64,000 nt of DNA from Plotosus lineatus (GCA_024760905.1 CM045733.1:70302001-70366000), one strand, 5' to 3'; numbered from the stretch's first letter, positions 47,452 to 58,816 are shown. Numbers and translations are program-made. Notes: a model not told the origin generated them from the sequence alone.

Positions 47452-48106
47452 CTTACATTACCCAGCAGTCCCAGCAGAAATTGAGGGGGTGGGGTAGAGG
47501 TGGGTGTGAAGGTGATGGAAATGAAAGGATAGTGCGCACAAACCCAAACAAGGGGAAGAAAGACACAAAACAGACGTGTTTAGTTTGTACTGATGAAGAA
47601 ACAAAACAACATCCAGCTCCATATTTCATTCTCAAAAGCCATCTTGAAGATGCCAAAACAATAAATAACACTGCTTCAATACTAGAGGAAAGCCGATGTG
47701 CTTTACAGATAGGCAACCAATCGACATAAATCAGACACAAAGCATAAATCTGCTTGGTCCAGAATTCAGAGCAGGCTGATATATGGATTTTGAGAATGAA
47801 AAGGGGAAAATGCAGACATGTGTGGAGAGTGTTACTTAGTGGCAGAACACCCTGTGAAGGAAGTGCAGCTTCGATGTGTGTGGTCAAGGACATGTTCACA
47901 TCGCCAAACAACTGCAAACTACAGTTTAAACCCTAAATCCTCAGCAATACTATCTATACTATACTAATCCAATACTAAGGTATTTGAAACTTTTGTTTTC
48001 AGTGTAAAGTTGCCTCACTTCCTTTTGCAGGGCGTTTGAACATGATCAGGGTGATAAATGGACAGCGTCTCTGCTTATGTCAGCAGAAATGTGCACGTGT
48101 GTCTAC

Positions 48107-48180
48107 CTGGAGGACAGCAGTATAGTGTCTGCAGGGATGTAATCTTTGCCATTTACTTTAACTATATCCCCGACCACTAC
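48107..48180 (-). CDS. atp8a1: atp8a1 alternative exon A (actuator domain)
   Basis: This is a 74-nt exon with acceptor ctttcag and donor gtagac. It encodes VVVGDIVKVNGKDYIPAD then TILLSS plus the first two bases of a serine codon (fragment 96-119). It has the same length and phase as exon B at 47378-47451 and encodes the same actuator-domain segment. I infer mutually exclusive use. The conserved G, V and PAD positions are kept in both forms, while loop charges differ. From memory, mammalian ATP8A1 transcripts also differ here; this was not checked. Confidence 0.92.
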
Positions 48181-48546
48181 CTGAAAGAAACACACTTCTT
48201 ATTAGTAGACCGGTTTGAATCTCTAGGTGCTTCATGGGGACAAAATAGAAATATATAAATATTTTTTATTCAAGATTTATAATCCAGGTGGCCTAGTGCT
48301 GTACAGAAATTGAGCATTTTTCAAGATGTTCAGAAAAGAAACATATTTCTTTGTTCAAGTGTGCGTTCCTAACCGTCTCATTTAACACAGCTTGAGGAAA
48401 AAACAAGAGTAAAAAAAGGGGAGGTTATGAATCAAACAGACAGATAATTTTATATATTATAGGCCTGCTGCAATATGAAAAGTCATTATTCATCATTCAC
48501 ACTGCAGCCAGTTTACTGCTGGTAAAAATGTAATTAGAGGCACAGA

Positions 48547-48879
48547 ATGGCGGCACGGTGGCGAAGTGGTTAGCACGTCCGCCTCACAGCAAGAAGGCCT
48601 GGGTTCGATTCCCGGCCTGGGTGTTTCTGTGTGGAGTTTGCATGTTCTCCCCGTGCTTGCGTGGGTTTCCTCCAGGTGCACCGGTTTCCTCCCACAATCC
48701 AAAGACATGCACAGTAGGTTAATTGGCCGTTCTAAATTGCCCGTAGGTTCGCATCATGCAGAAGGCAATGGCAAACCACTGCACTAATCCTGCCAAGAAA
48801 ACCTCCATGAAGATGATAACCAGGGCGTTATCCTTCATGGTGGGTCGCCTACGTCCTACTACTCGGGCACTAGATAGAT
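48547..48879 (+). mobile_element. tRNA-headed SINE, GGCACGGTGGC family, copy 2
   Basis: The same structure as 37486-37803. AGAGGCACAGA lies on both sides (48536-48546 and 48880-48890), an 11-bp target duplication. A TAGATAGATA tail is at the 3' end. It lies in the intron directly upstream of alternative exon A (48107-48180), in the antisense orientation to the gene. Confidence 0.92.
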
Positions 48880-49454
48880 AGAGGCACAGAGCTCAATATT
48901 TACACCATAAATTAAACACAGCACAAAATTCTTTACTTAGGGGTGTGGTCGGGTGTCAGCTTTGGTACAGGGAAGCGCCACCCACTATCCACGGTGAACA
49001 CCCATTAGCCGCAAATATAAAAAGGTTAAAACACTGGTTTAAAAAAATGAAAAAATAAAAAAATAAAAAAGCTAAGATAAAACTAGCTTTAATCAGAGCA
49101 CTGCAATGCTACAATTGCCAACAGTAGATCGTTACATGAGTGTCAGCTGAAACTAATTATAGACACATCTGTCTGGCCTTTTTTTTTTTTAAACCTGATG
49201 ATCTTTAGTGGCGAACATTCACCATGCTCAATCTCATCAAGAATGCACACTAAACACGCTGCCTTCCACTGCTGTTACATCAGTCACTATGGGAACCACA
49301 TACATACAGTGGCCTTATTAGAGTCCTATGACCTGTATGAAGAACAGAGAAACAGAAACAACGAACAGAAAACGAAGAAAATCCATTCACACACCCCCCC
49401 CCCAGTAATGCCTTGGCTTATTTATGATGAACAGCAATTGCAGAAATGCAGTAC

Positions 49455-49495
49455 CTTTTCCCAGTGAACAATCTCCCAGGCTCCATTTCTCAGCA
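49455..49495 (-). CDS. atp8a1: atp8a1 exon: VLRNGAWEIVHWEK
   Basis: This 41-nt exon has acceptor tattcag and donor gtactg. Its first two bases complete the split valine, then LRNGAWEIVHWEK follows (fragment 82-95). It begins the actuator-domain beta structure and ends on a codon boundary, directly before the pair of alternative exons. Confidence 0.93.
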
Positions 49496-49618
49496 CTGAA
49501 TATAAAATAGACATAAAACAGGAGAAGGAGGGAGAAATAAACATTATTTTGGTTTTATTCTATGACACCATTATATGCAAGTGAAAAAACCTTAAGAAGT
49601 TAATAATCGGCGTCATAC

Positions 49619-49664
49619 CTTGGGTCTCTTTCTTGTTCACGACACTATCGGCTTTGTGGCGTTT
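49619..49664 (-). CDS. atp8a1: atp8a1 exon: KRHKADSVVNKKETQ
   Basis: This short 46-nt exon has a tttacag acceptor and gtatga donor. It encodes 15 residues (fragment 67-81) plus one base of a valine codon completed by the next exon. KRHKAD and NKK are hallmark P4-ATPase residues between TM2 and the actuator domain. Confidence 0.93.
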
Positions 49665-49827
49665 CTGTAAACGAGAGAAATACGCAGTATGTAACGGTAT
49701 AGTAAAATTACAGTACATTGTCGTAATAAGGTGCCCGAAGGGGTCATGGGACAGTTTGTTTAAAATGGAATGAAAGATGATGAATAAAAATGGAGACTTG
49801 AATAAAAGGGACAAAAACCCAGTCACG

Positions 49828-50125
49828 TACAGTCGGCCCTCTACTTACGAAATTAATCCGTTCCGGCGTCTTTTTCATAACGTGTAGGTTTCGTAAGTAG
49901 AGGCGCATTTTACATGTAACACACCTGATCCAAGGCTCCCAAGACTACCCCATAAACCCTTTAGAAATTATAAAAGTACACCAATTTTGTATGAAATATG
50001 AATGAAATATGTGTTAAAAGTAAAAGAAAATTATTTATTAAACAATTTCAACATTTTATTAACATATTAAACCATTTTATTAATATATTTATTAATTAAA
50101 CCATTATTAAACATTTTTTATTAAT

Positions 50126-50212
<87 letters not shown>

Positions 50213-50529
50213 ACACATTTGTGGCACACTCAGTTGAATGCAGGCTCCGCCCACACACAGGACACGAGAGAATTTTAAGACACGGAATTCAAAGCGCATT
50301 CCCTGCTTGACAGATCAGAGGTCCAAACTCAACTTTAACTTGTATCCTTGAGGGATTGGAGGTCCGGATGAGCCGAGTTTTGCTCACATTCAGCGGAGTG
50401 CGCCACATTTATTAAATATTTACTAAATTAAACAACTTAAAAAACAAAAAATAAGCTCCAATGTGCACTTTCGAAAGAAAGTAAAGAACGCCTCCTTTCA
50501 TCTCTGACTGACTCTGTACGCAGTCTCTA

Positions 50530-50623
<94 letters not shown>

Positions 50624-51331
50624 ACAGTCTCTCTCTATCTTTCTCACTCTCTTTCTCTCAGTCTCTCTCACACACAAACACACACCCAAAACTCTCTCTG
50701 TTGTGTTTTGAAGAATGCGGGCTCCATCCACACGCAACGCGCAACCAACGGTCCAATTCCATTTAAATGTTTAAATGGACGGGATTCTATATTTAAAGCA
50801 GAATTACAGTACCTGTTTGAAAGATCAGAGGTCCTGATTCAATATTAACTTGCTTCCTTGCGAGATCGGATGTCTTGTCCCACGGAGCACTCCGTTTCCA
50901 TGCTCCTTCTGCTTCAATATCATGCCGAAATAATCGCCTCAGTCACTGTATTTCTGCTTTTCAGTGTTTTCCGGGTCCATGACAGATAACGAAATACAAC
51001 ACTGCAATGATCTCTCAAAAAGAACTCACGAGCCAACATTCCTGTTCAACTCTCCTCTCCCACGCATGTGACAAACAGAAAATATGGGTACAGAATGTAT
51101 GGGTACAGTTCAGCTGCCTCCTGGCCAATGGGAGTCCAGCGGGGCGGGATGTTGGGTGACAGCCAATGAGAGAGCAACTTGCGCATGGTTTGAATTTTGA
51201 ATGGCACGTTTGAATTTTTGAATGGCACGTTTGGCACTTTTCGTAAAAAGAGGACAAAAATCTAGGAAAATGTTTTTCGTAACCGGGAGTTTTCATATCC
51301 AGAGGGTTCCGTAAGTAGAGCGCCGACTGTA
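49828..51331 (+). mobile_element. Tigger-like non-autonomous element, copy C
   Basis: TACAGTCGGCCCTCTACTTA on the left and GTAAGTAGAGCGCCGACTGTA on the right are inverted repeats with TA borders. The interior matches copies A and B, but the CT/CA arrays (50126-50212 and 50525-50690) are longer. No coding capacity. Confidence 0.9.
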
Positions 51332-51600
51332 TCTGTGTGTTCATTAATTCATTACGTACAATTATTTCATCATCTTCCGTGATCCTTATTCCGGCATAAG
51401 GCTTCATAATGGCCGGACTCGGAGTGCTCTAAATCCGCCATGGAACTGTGATGGAGAGTTTATTACCCACAGTCCAGATTTTACCGTTCAATTGAGTTAT
51501 TTGGATTAAGGAGAAGCTGAAGCTTTCAAAAAGGAGGAGTGTTTCTACTCCCTCTCAGAGCTTCCTAATTACCCAAGGATGCTATAGGAGCATTAATTTA

Positions 51601-52270
51601 ATCCTCTCTCTCTCTCATTTTATTCCCATCTCTCTCCCTCTATTCCCATCTCTCTTCCACATGCACACTCATCTCTTTCCCCTTACTTGTTCCTCTCTAT
51701 CCATCGTTCTAACACTCACTGTGTCTCTCACTCTCTCTCTCTTCATGGATCTCCCACTCTCTCCTATTCTCTGTCCTAACATCTTTCTTCCTCTATAGTG
51801 TTCTCTCTCTGTCTCTCTCTCTCTTTCTCCTACTGCAGCACACAATGAATATTCTGAAATCTCATGGCTGCTCCACTCACTGTGTAAGGAAAAGTCAAAA
51901 GTTAGACCCCCCCCCCCCCCCCACAGCCCATTCATCTTCTTCCAGACATTACTGCAGTGCTGGAAACACATTCTCCCTCCCCTTCTGCTCACTTCATTCC
52001 TTCCTCCCGTTTATTCTCAGTCTCACCCTCTCAGTGCAAACATGGATGAATATCTCCGTTCCCCTCCATGTCTTACTCTTCTCAAGCATGACTCTCACCA
52101 TCTTTCACTGTATTCTTCCTCCATTCATCCGTCTCCATCAATGTTTCTTTCCTATTTCCAATCGCTGTCTCACCCCCTCCAAGGGTGCCTGCCTTTCTGT
52201 GTCTGACCATCCCTCTTTCTGTTATTTGTCTGTCATTCCATCTATTACCTTTCCTTTGAATCTTCCAAAA
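51601..52270. repeat. pyrimidine-rich stretch, about 670 bp
   Basis: Strong C/T bias on the plus strand, with many TCTCTC and TTCCTC runs and a C18 run near 51908-51925. It is purine-rich in the sense of atp8a1. The ORFs on both strands here are artefacts of the bias. Confidence 0.85.
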
Positions 52271-52350
52271 AACCACTACAAAGAAACAGCGCAAGCAAGC
52301 GAGCGACCAAGCAGCCAATGCAACGCTACATTTACAGGTTACATTAGAGC

Positions 52351-52353
<3 letters not shown>

Positions 52354-52385
<32 letters not shown>
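52354..52385. repeat. (GT)n microsatellite
   Basis: A pure GT array of 16 units on the plus strand. The following stretch 52390-53879 is intron with no recognised feature. Confidence 0.95.
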
Positions 52386-52386
<1 letters not shown>

Positions 52387-53879
52387 CACCCAAGGGCTTG
52401 TGAGCCATGTCTTCATTTAAGAGGCTCAGATACACAGAACCATGACAATCTATATTCAGACGAAGTATATTCATTTGAATTCTTTTTCAAATTTCAACAG
52501 GAAATTAACATTATGACATATATGATATAAAAGCAGTTAAATGATTGCTTATTTCATAAATTCCAATAAAATGGCAGGAGTGGTACATTTGTTAATGTTC
52601 ATTAGACCGAGTACAAACTTCAGCTGATGAGAAATAGATATTGAAAAAAAAAACTGTGCTGGTTGGTCTGACAATCCTACCTGCTGCCAAGATGCCTGCG
52701 CTGTGACATGTTGCCTTCTTCACTAGCTGTTCCAGCCCTGGTAGTAATGCTTATTTCATCCCATTGGTGTGCAGAAGACACCAGTTTAAACAACACGTCA
52801 GCCAGTGCTAAATTGTGTCACCAGAAAAACTGCACATACCATACACTGCACTAACAAGAAGCGCAGATATCACCAAAAACCGAACACCTGCACAGGCCAA
52901 ACTCCTTTTAGACACAGTTTAGTAGTCTATAAAAGACCATTTCACTCGGACCTGCTATCTGCGTGACCTCCAGGCTGAACTATGTGACACAAAGCACAAG
53001 CTTTTCAGTGTAAAACTGAACACTGTTCCTACAGAATTCCTTCATTAAAAAAAAGTCAAAGGAAGACCACAGACAGGAGCAGCGCCTCGTCAATAGGAAC
53101 CTGTAAACGCTTTAGTACACCTGGAGTTTTATCACTTAAAATGTTGCTCACTACTTGTGCTGGGCACCCGACCCCACAAGCGCTCCTCATGTCTGAGAAA
53201 GAAGAAAAAAGGTTGTTCTGCATTGGTTTGGCCCCCACTAGTAATTTATGAGATATGATTGTCCAGTATAAGTGCTTTTGATGATAATCTAAGAAAAAAT
53301 AAGCTCTGTATCATTTAAATGTTAAAAAAATGTAAATATTATACATATTACACATGAATTATGCTGTAGGGATGACCACAGCGCATACTTTTCTTCAACA
53401 CAGGGATCTTTCTATTACAATATACAGCAAAGTTTTAAAGCAAATATCCATATTCAGCACATGGCAACTTGGACATTAAAACTGTGTAATCAGTTTAATT
53501 TTACAAGTGCATAAGAAGCATTGAGAAATTTACTACTTTTGGTTTAGCAAAAGGAGTTCATTGGTCCGTCTCTATACAGAGCACACAGATTGACCAATCA
53601 AATGCTTGAAGACTCAGATCCGTTGATAAAATGAACCACGTCAGCTGCTTGGTTGAAAAAAAACCCAGCAGCAACACAGCCCTTTGTGGCACGAGTTTGA
53701 CACCCCTGCTCTAGAATATCAAGAATATCAACCCTGGACTAAACAATCATTTATTTTTAAATAAGTCTATCCAGTTTTAATGGAATTTCACGATTGTTTA
53801 CAGAAGTGAAGCCGAATAATCAAGCTGTGTTTTGTTAAAATAGCTGTTTATTGGTTCTGATAAGAAGCAAGTATCTCAC

Positions 53880-53978
53880 CAGGTCCTCGATCACCTCCTT
53901 CACTGCCGCTACCACCAAGATAAAGAGCAATGGCACCAGTGTGGTCCATCGTCCAGTCGGAGAAACATCCGGAATTTG
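53880..53978 (-). CDS. atp8a1: atp8a1 exon: end of TM1, TM2
   Basis: The acceptor tttttcag is followed by [19 protein letters not shown] and the exon closes with KEVIEDL before gtgaga. It is 99 nt, phase 0 to 0, fragment residues 34-66. It supplies the [11 protein letters not shown] loop, which lies in the phospholipid entry region of P4-ATPases, and TM2 leading toward the actuator domain. Confidence 0.95.
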
Positions 53979-54439
53979 CTGAAAAACACACCCATAATAT
54001 GTTAATGTTCCAAACTCAAGAAGACCAAGAACATGAACACACACAGGTGAAAGCTTAATTCGCATAAAATTACACATTTGTCTCTGCAAGCCATGTGGAT
54101 TTGTGATGTTCAGAAACTCACAGGTTTAAAAAAATCTCCCCATGTCCTTATTCATGCTCTGCTTTCCATAAGATAAAATTGAAAAACATACATCTAAGTT
54201 GTGTGTGTGCCATATGGATGTGTATATGTGTAATTTGTCAAAAGAAGCTGAAAAAAGTGCCATGCAGCTGGACTTGTGTATAAGCGGAAAAAACACCACA
54301 ATAACAGAGAGAACACATCACATGACAAGAAAAAAAATAATTAAAAAATACTTTGAATAAGGTTAGGGGTGGTGTTAATGTTGAGCCCTGTCCTTAGCGT
54401 CACTGAGCGCCACCCCACCCACACCTCATCCAATCAAAA

Positions 54440-55075
54440 CAACTCAAGATTTTCAGAAATCTCTGCTGAAACAACTGATGTTTTCATAAGTTGAGCTGCA
54501 TTTTACATGTAAAAGGCCTGATTCGTTCCAAGGCCTCCATAAACCCTTTAAAAATTATAAAATTATACCTTTTAAGGCCTCCTTCTGCTTCAATATTATA
54601 CCAATGGTAGACGGGTTTCGGCCATATTCCTTTGCGATATCACTCAACCGCATGCCACGAGCCTTCTTCTTCTTTTCACTCGCATCGGGAATCACTTTCA
54701 CCGGGAATCACACGCACGCGTGTGAGTGCGTGTGCACGTGTGTTGACCATGTCTTTTAGCAGAGTTATAATCTTACAAATGTTTATGCAAGATTAAAAGC
54801 CTGAGCAAAAAATAAAGTTGCAATGAGCACACTCGAAAAACTCACGAAACAACAGTAACTTTGTCCTTTACGCATGTTAGAACTCTGTGATGAACAATGG
54901 GTTGAAGGCACACGAAAAGCATCATTGGTATTACGGAGATACAGCTCCCTCCTAGCTAATGGGAGGCCAGTGGGGCGGAGTGTTGAGAGATAGCCAATGG
55001 GAGAGCAACTGGCGCATTGTTTGAATTGTTTCATAACCTGAATTTTTCGTTTGTTGGGTCTTTAGTAAGGTGAGG
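54440..55075. mobile_element. Tigger-like element, copy D, with transposase remnant
   Basis: A diverged relative of copies A-C: it shares GATTCGTTCCAAGGC, CCATAAACCCTTTAAAAATT and CCAATGGGAGAGCAACTGGC. On the minus strand at 54605-54690 it still encodes EKKKKARGMRLSDIAKEYGR then NPSTIG, a pogo/CENP-B type helix-turn-helix. This ties the whole family to Tigger-like transposons. Confidence 0.7.
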
Positions 55076-55174
55076 TTTACCAACTGCACCTTTAAACGCA
55101 TCACTGCTGTAAATATATAAAATATGTACGAAAGGAAAATCAGAATATTTACTTTTAGTACATAGGTAAAGTCT

Positions 55175-55475
55175 GTTGGGCTTTTTACACCCGAGCCATA
55201 GTGGCTCATCAGGCCGGTGCTTATCCCCGGCTTCTGTAGCGTGAAGCAACTAGGAGTTCAACTCCTCCTCGATGGGACGCTAGTCCATCGCAGATTACCT
55301 TCCCAGTATATCTTTACTGGTACCCATTTATACTGCTGTGTGAACAGAAGCACACTTGTGGTGAAGACCTTGCCCAGGGGTCTTAGCACAGTGGAGGTCT
55401 AACTGGGATTTGAACTCACAGCCTCCTGATCATGAGCCCAGCACTCTAACCACTACACCACCGGCCCCACACTTT
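55175..55475 (-). mobile_element. tRNA-headed SINE, third family
   Basis: On the minus strand it starts GGGGCCGGTGGTGTAGTGGT, with TGTGAGTTCAAATCCCAG as B box, then CAAGGTCTTCACCACAAG and CGATGGACTAGCGTCCCATC. It is full length in appearance; no target duplication was established. Confidence 0.75.
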
Positions 55476-55614
55476 TAGTACATACTACACATAAATGACA
55501 ATGAATTCGGTTCACAATCCTTACAGCCTTAGATTAATGCTTCAGGAAAAAATGCAAAAGTAAAGCATAAAGTCTTGTTTCTCTTTCGATTTTCCTGTAC
55601 ATTAGCAAGTAGTT

Positions 55615-55705
55615 TCCAGGGATCTCTAGCTACTTCATGCTTCAATTCATGCAGCTTCAGTGCATCACGGTTTTGAAAAAAATATTCATGGAATTTAAAA
55701 GTAAG
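55615..55705 (-). mobile_element. fragment of the CAGGGATC MITE
   Basis: CAGGGATCTCTAGCTACTTC and ATGCTTCAATTCATGCAGCT match one end of 33753-34394 and 45129-45595. The remainder is lost where the Tigger-like element begins. Confidence 0.75.
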
Positions 55706-55719
55706 GAAATTATTGTCAT

Positions 55720-56427
55720 TTTGAGTTTAGTGTGCTCTCTGTAGTACGAGATGTACCTACGTAATACGCTACTTCCGCATGATGCTGCGTCCATTGTTTA
55801 GAAACGACATACTGAACGTGCCCCTCCTTCTTCCCAGTTCACTGCGTGTTACCCTTGTGTTAAGACGTTGTCCCTGTGATCTTTGTGTTTACACTGTTTT
55901 GAGGACTTTTGTAACCCAAAGCAAATATGGTTGGTCAGAAGCGTAAGCCTACTAGTGATAGCGGTAATCAGAAAAAGCGGCAAGCCATCTCGTTAGAAAC
56001 GAAGATGGCTATTATCAAAAGAATTAATGCTGGTGGAAAAACATGTGAATGTTGCACATTTTTTCCAAACGGCTCTGTCAACCATCAGAACCATTTACAA
56101 GCAGAAAGATCGCATCATAGAGAATGTTAAAGGTGTTATATTTGATACTGTATTTGATGAGTGAATTTGATTAAAATTTATCTATTTGAAATTATTTTGC
56201 TTGAATTTAATTCATGTGAAATTAATGTTGATATGATTTGATATTATTTTACAATGTTATGTTTATAATAATTGATTTAGGGGTGTTTTATGAGATATGG
56301 TAATGCTATTATGGTATTGAACATCATACGTCACTGGAACGTGCAGTAACAACTTACGTTTTTTTTTCCCACCATACATTCTGCTGTCCGGAACCGAACT
56401 AAAACGTAACTCAGGGAGCGTCTGTAT
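55720..56427 (+). mobile_element. Tigger-like element, second family, copy 2
   Basis: It aligns with 27917-28922 (GATGCTGCGTCCATTGTTTA, CGTGCCCCTCCTTCTTCCCA, GATCTTTGTGTTTACACTGT) and ends AGGGAGCGTCTGTA. It retains the first part of the transposase gene and has lost the rest. The left terminal repeat is missing. Confidence 0.75.
55927..56130 (+). pseudogene. Tigger-like transposase N terminus, frameshifted
   Basis: The ATG opens MVGQKRKPTSDSGNQKKRQA then ISLETKMAIIKRINAGGKT, the typical start of a pogo/Tigger transposase (CENP-B-like DNA-binding domain). After about residue 45 the frame shifts; in the next frame STIRTIYKQKDRIIENVK completes the first helix-turn-helix. The catalytic DDD domain is absent, so no active enzyme can be made. 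Confidence 0.85.
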
Positions 56428-56429
56428 AC

Positions 56430-58090
56430 TACTGCAGACTATTTAGACTGGTATTTGCTTATGCCATACTGATGGAATGTCCTTTACTCTAAATGTTATC
56501 TTCCCATACTTTGCATCCTACACTTCTGGGAGGCTTTTTTAAAAATATGTTTTTGTTTTGTGTGGGTTTTTTTTTTTTGGGGGGGGTTGTCTTTTTCTTG
56601 TCCTTAAACTTGCTGCTCAATGTGAACATGAACATACACCTATCAGCCGCTTTATAAGGAACACCGGTGACGTTATTCTGTCATATGCAACATGTTAACT
56701 TGTGCAGATACATCTCAGAACTTCAGTTCATATTAAACATGAGAATGAGAAAAGTATCAGTGAAACTGGATTCCTGGTCCTGGCTGACAGGGGTTGCTTT
56801 TGTAGCTGTTGTAGCTGAATCACCTCAAGGTTGGAAGTGCTTTTTTTGTTGACAACTGTTAGTTCAATCACTTCCTGCCCACAATAATACTTTGTTGTCT
56901 ACTTTTCACAGGGTGATATTGTGAGTACTAGTGTTTGTCTGTTTACTTGTCAGATTGTCTGTGGACAAAATCCTGACATTTTCAGAATCCTTTAATCTTA
57001 CATTCCACTTGGTGGGGACACTACCATGCCTAAAGTCTCAGAAATTATTTTGTTAGAATGTTAAGGTCAGAGGAAGGCCACAAAGTTTTGGAGAGAGAGA
57101 GCATGCTTAACTTAAACGAGTGCTGAAAGACATGCTATTACTGAGGATTGCTAATAGGAAACCATATAATGACGAAATAACCTTTGACCTGAAGTGATCT
57201 TGAGAGGTAAATCCCCAGCCATCATGTAGATCCTTATTCAAACATTTAAAATCACTGACAACATCTACTGGAAAACTAACTTCTTGGATTGGATTCGCCT
57301 TCTGCCAGGCATTTTAAAGAGGTTTTTTAAATCAAAGCTTCATGAAGTTGGGTGAGAATGGCATCATGAGCCGAAGGATGTTGAACCTATGTCGTTGTCT
57401 TGGGTGACGTGAACAAAAAAACGAATCTGATCTTGAATGTGGAGGAAAAGGACCCGTGTTGAGTGATAAATCCATGGTAAAACCTAATCCCTTATCTGTA
57501 TTGATGGCGACACATCAGAGCACCAACAGGGTTCATGATGGTGAATACGAGATGATAAAGATGACAGGGTGGCAGAGAGCTGTTGTGTATTCAGGCTTAT
57601 GAAGGGCCACAGAGATTATATACATCATCCCACAATGCATTGCACTCCTTGTCCACTCCCTAATGTGGGCATAAATCTCTTGAGAGCCTGAAGGACTCTT
57701 TGCCAAGCTTCTATCACCATAACTCTCTCTCTCTCTCTCGCACACACATACACGCGTGTGCACACACACACACAGTCCAAGTCCAACGCTGATCAGACAT
57801 GGAGTTGTTTATGCCACATACCCAGTCTGTCTTTCCTTTCCTTCCTGTTGATTTTGCATATATGTACTGCAAAGTTGTTGCTGTTGTTGTCTTTTGTGAA
57901 GGTACTCAGGTCTAGTATGATCATTGAGGGGGAATTTGGTAAGTGATGTAGCATAGTGTGATTGGTAAATATGATCATATACATACCACTATCATAACCA
58001 ATTTTTTTTTGAGCGTGCCAGTGACCTCAATGTTCATGAAGCTGAATCCACTGCTTTTGTGCACGTTGTACACCTTGACTGGGTATAATT
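56430..58090. other. intron, nothing recognised
   Basis: No gene was recognised. A CT then CA patch lies at 57722-57775. A (GT)n array at 58093-58128 and an (ATT)n array at 58131-58159 follow. Confidence 0.4.
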
Positions 58091-58091
58091 T

Positions 58092-58131
<40 letters not shown>

Positions 58132-58495
58132 ATTATTATTATTATTATTATTATTATTACCCAGCATCAAGTGCAATACCTAACAGCCAGTCTGCATGAA
58201 CCCAAGGGGCTTCCGATGGTGAGCAAACCAACCAAACTATTTTCCATTGCTCTGCTACTTATCTACTTAGTCACTTAAATATTCGAGGGTTTCTCCCTTG
58301 AGTTTGACAAATTTGTCCAATTCCATCAGCAAGTAAAAGGAGCCCTGTTGGGTTCATCCAAAGTTCACCCTAAGCCACCATTACAGAGTAGATGCTGATG
58401 CCTCTTTCCAGAGCAAGTTGAGCTAAAACCGATATCTGATAAACAGTGGCAGTGAAGGCTGATGTAATCCTTGGTTCTGGCTTTGTGTGTTTTAC

Positions 58496-58595
58496 CTGCA
58501 GCAGAGCAATGAACAGGAAGAAGGAATTGGCTGCTCGTCTGAATTGTGAGTAAAGGAACCGTGGCAGGAAAGTGAGCATGTTGTACTTCGCCGTG
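58496..58595 (-). CDS. atp8a1: atp8a1 exon: entry to TM1
   Basis: Sense reading after a ctccag acceptor begins with one base completing a codon, then [15 protein letters not shown] and on to FFLFIALLQ, followed by gtaaaa. It encodes fragment residues 1-33: the conserved STAKYN-type motif before the membrane, the amphipathic FRRAAN stretch and the first half of TM1. It is 100 nt and ends on a codon boundary. It should correspond to residue 56 onward of human ATP8A1, so one or two N-terminal exons are missing from the window. Confidence 0.95.
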
Positions 58596-58813
58596 CTGGA
58601 GAAACAAACATAACAACAGATTACAGAGTCAGATAACACTGGAAGACATTTAATCAAAGTTAGCAATAATAAAATCCTCCATCATGAAGGAACCCTACCA
58701 CAGTGTGTGAAAAAAAATGACAGTTAACAATTAAAACATTTCACAATATAAACAACTGGGATTATTATTGACAACAGAAACATTCAAAAGAGACCAAGAT
58801 GCTTAAAGTGATA

Positions 58814-58816
<3 letters not shown>

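Larger units (their letters stand above)
399..58595 (-). other. atp8a1: atp8a1 gene, internal portion: P4-ATPase phospholipid flippase
   Basis: This is the span of all exons found for one minus-strand gene. P4-ATPases of this family, with a CDC50 partner, move phosphatidylserine and phosphatidylethanolamine from the outer or luminal to the cytosolic leaflet. The joined exons give 504 residues: TM1-TM2, the actuator domain with DGET, TM3-TM4 with PISL, the DKTGT phosphorylation site, and the first half of the nucleotide-binding domain. ATP8A1 is preferred to ATP8A2 because of [27 protein letters not shown] and the two kinds of alternative exon. All introns found are GT-AG and all phases agree, so the gene looks intact. 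The start exons are not in the window (expected above 64000) and the rest of the protein lies below position 1. Confidence 0.95.

Noticed and set aside
37486..48879. tRNA genes at the SINE heads
   Set aside because: A- and B-box-like motifs are present, but the stems do not fold as complete tRNAs and each is followed by the SINE body.
399..58595. atp8a2 as the identity of the gene
   Set aside because: Residues such as [32 protein letters not shown] and the alternative exon structure fit ATP8A1 better. I could not run an alignment, so a small doubt remains.
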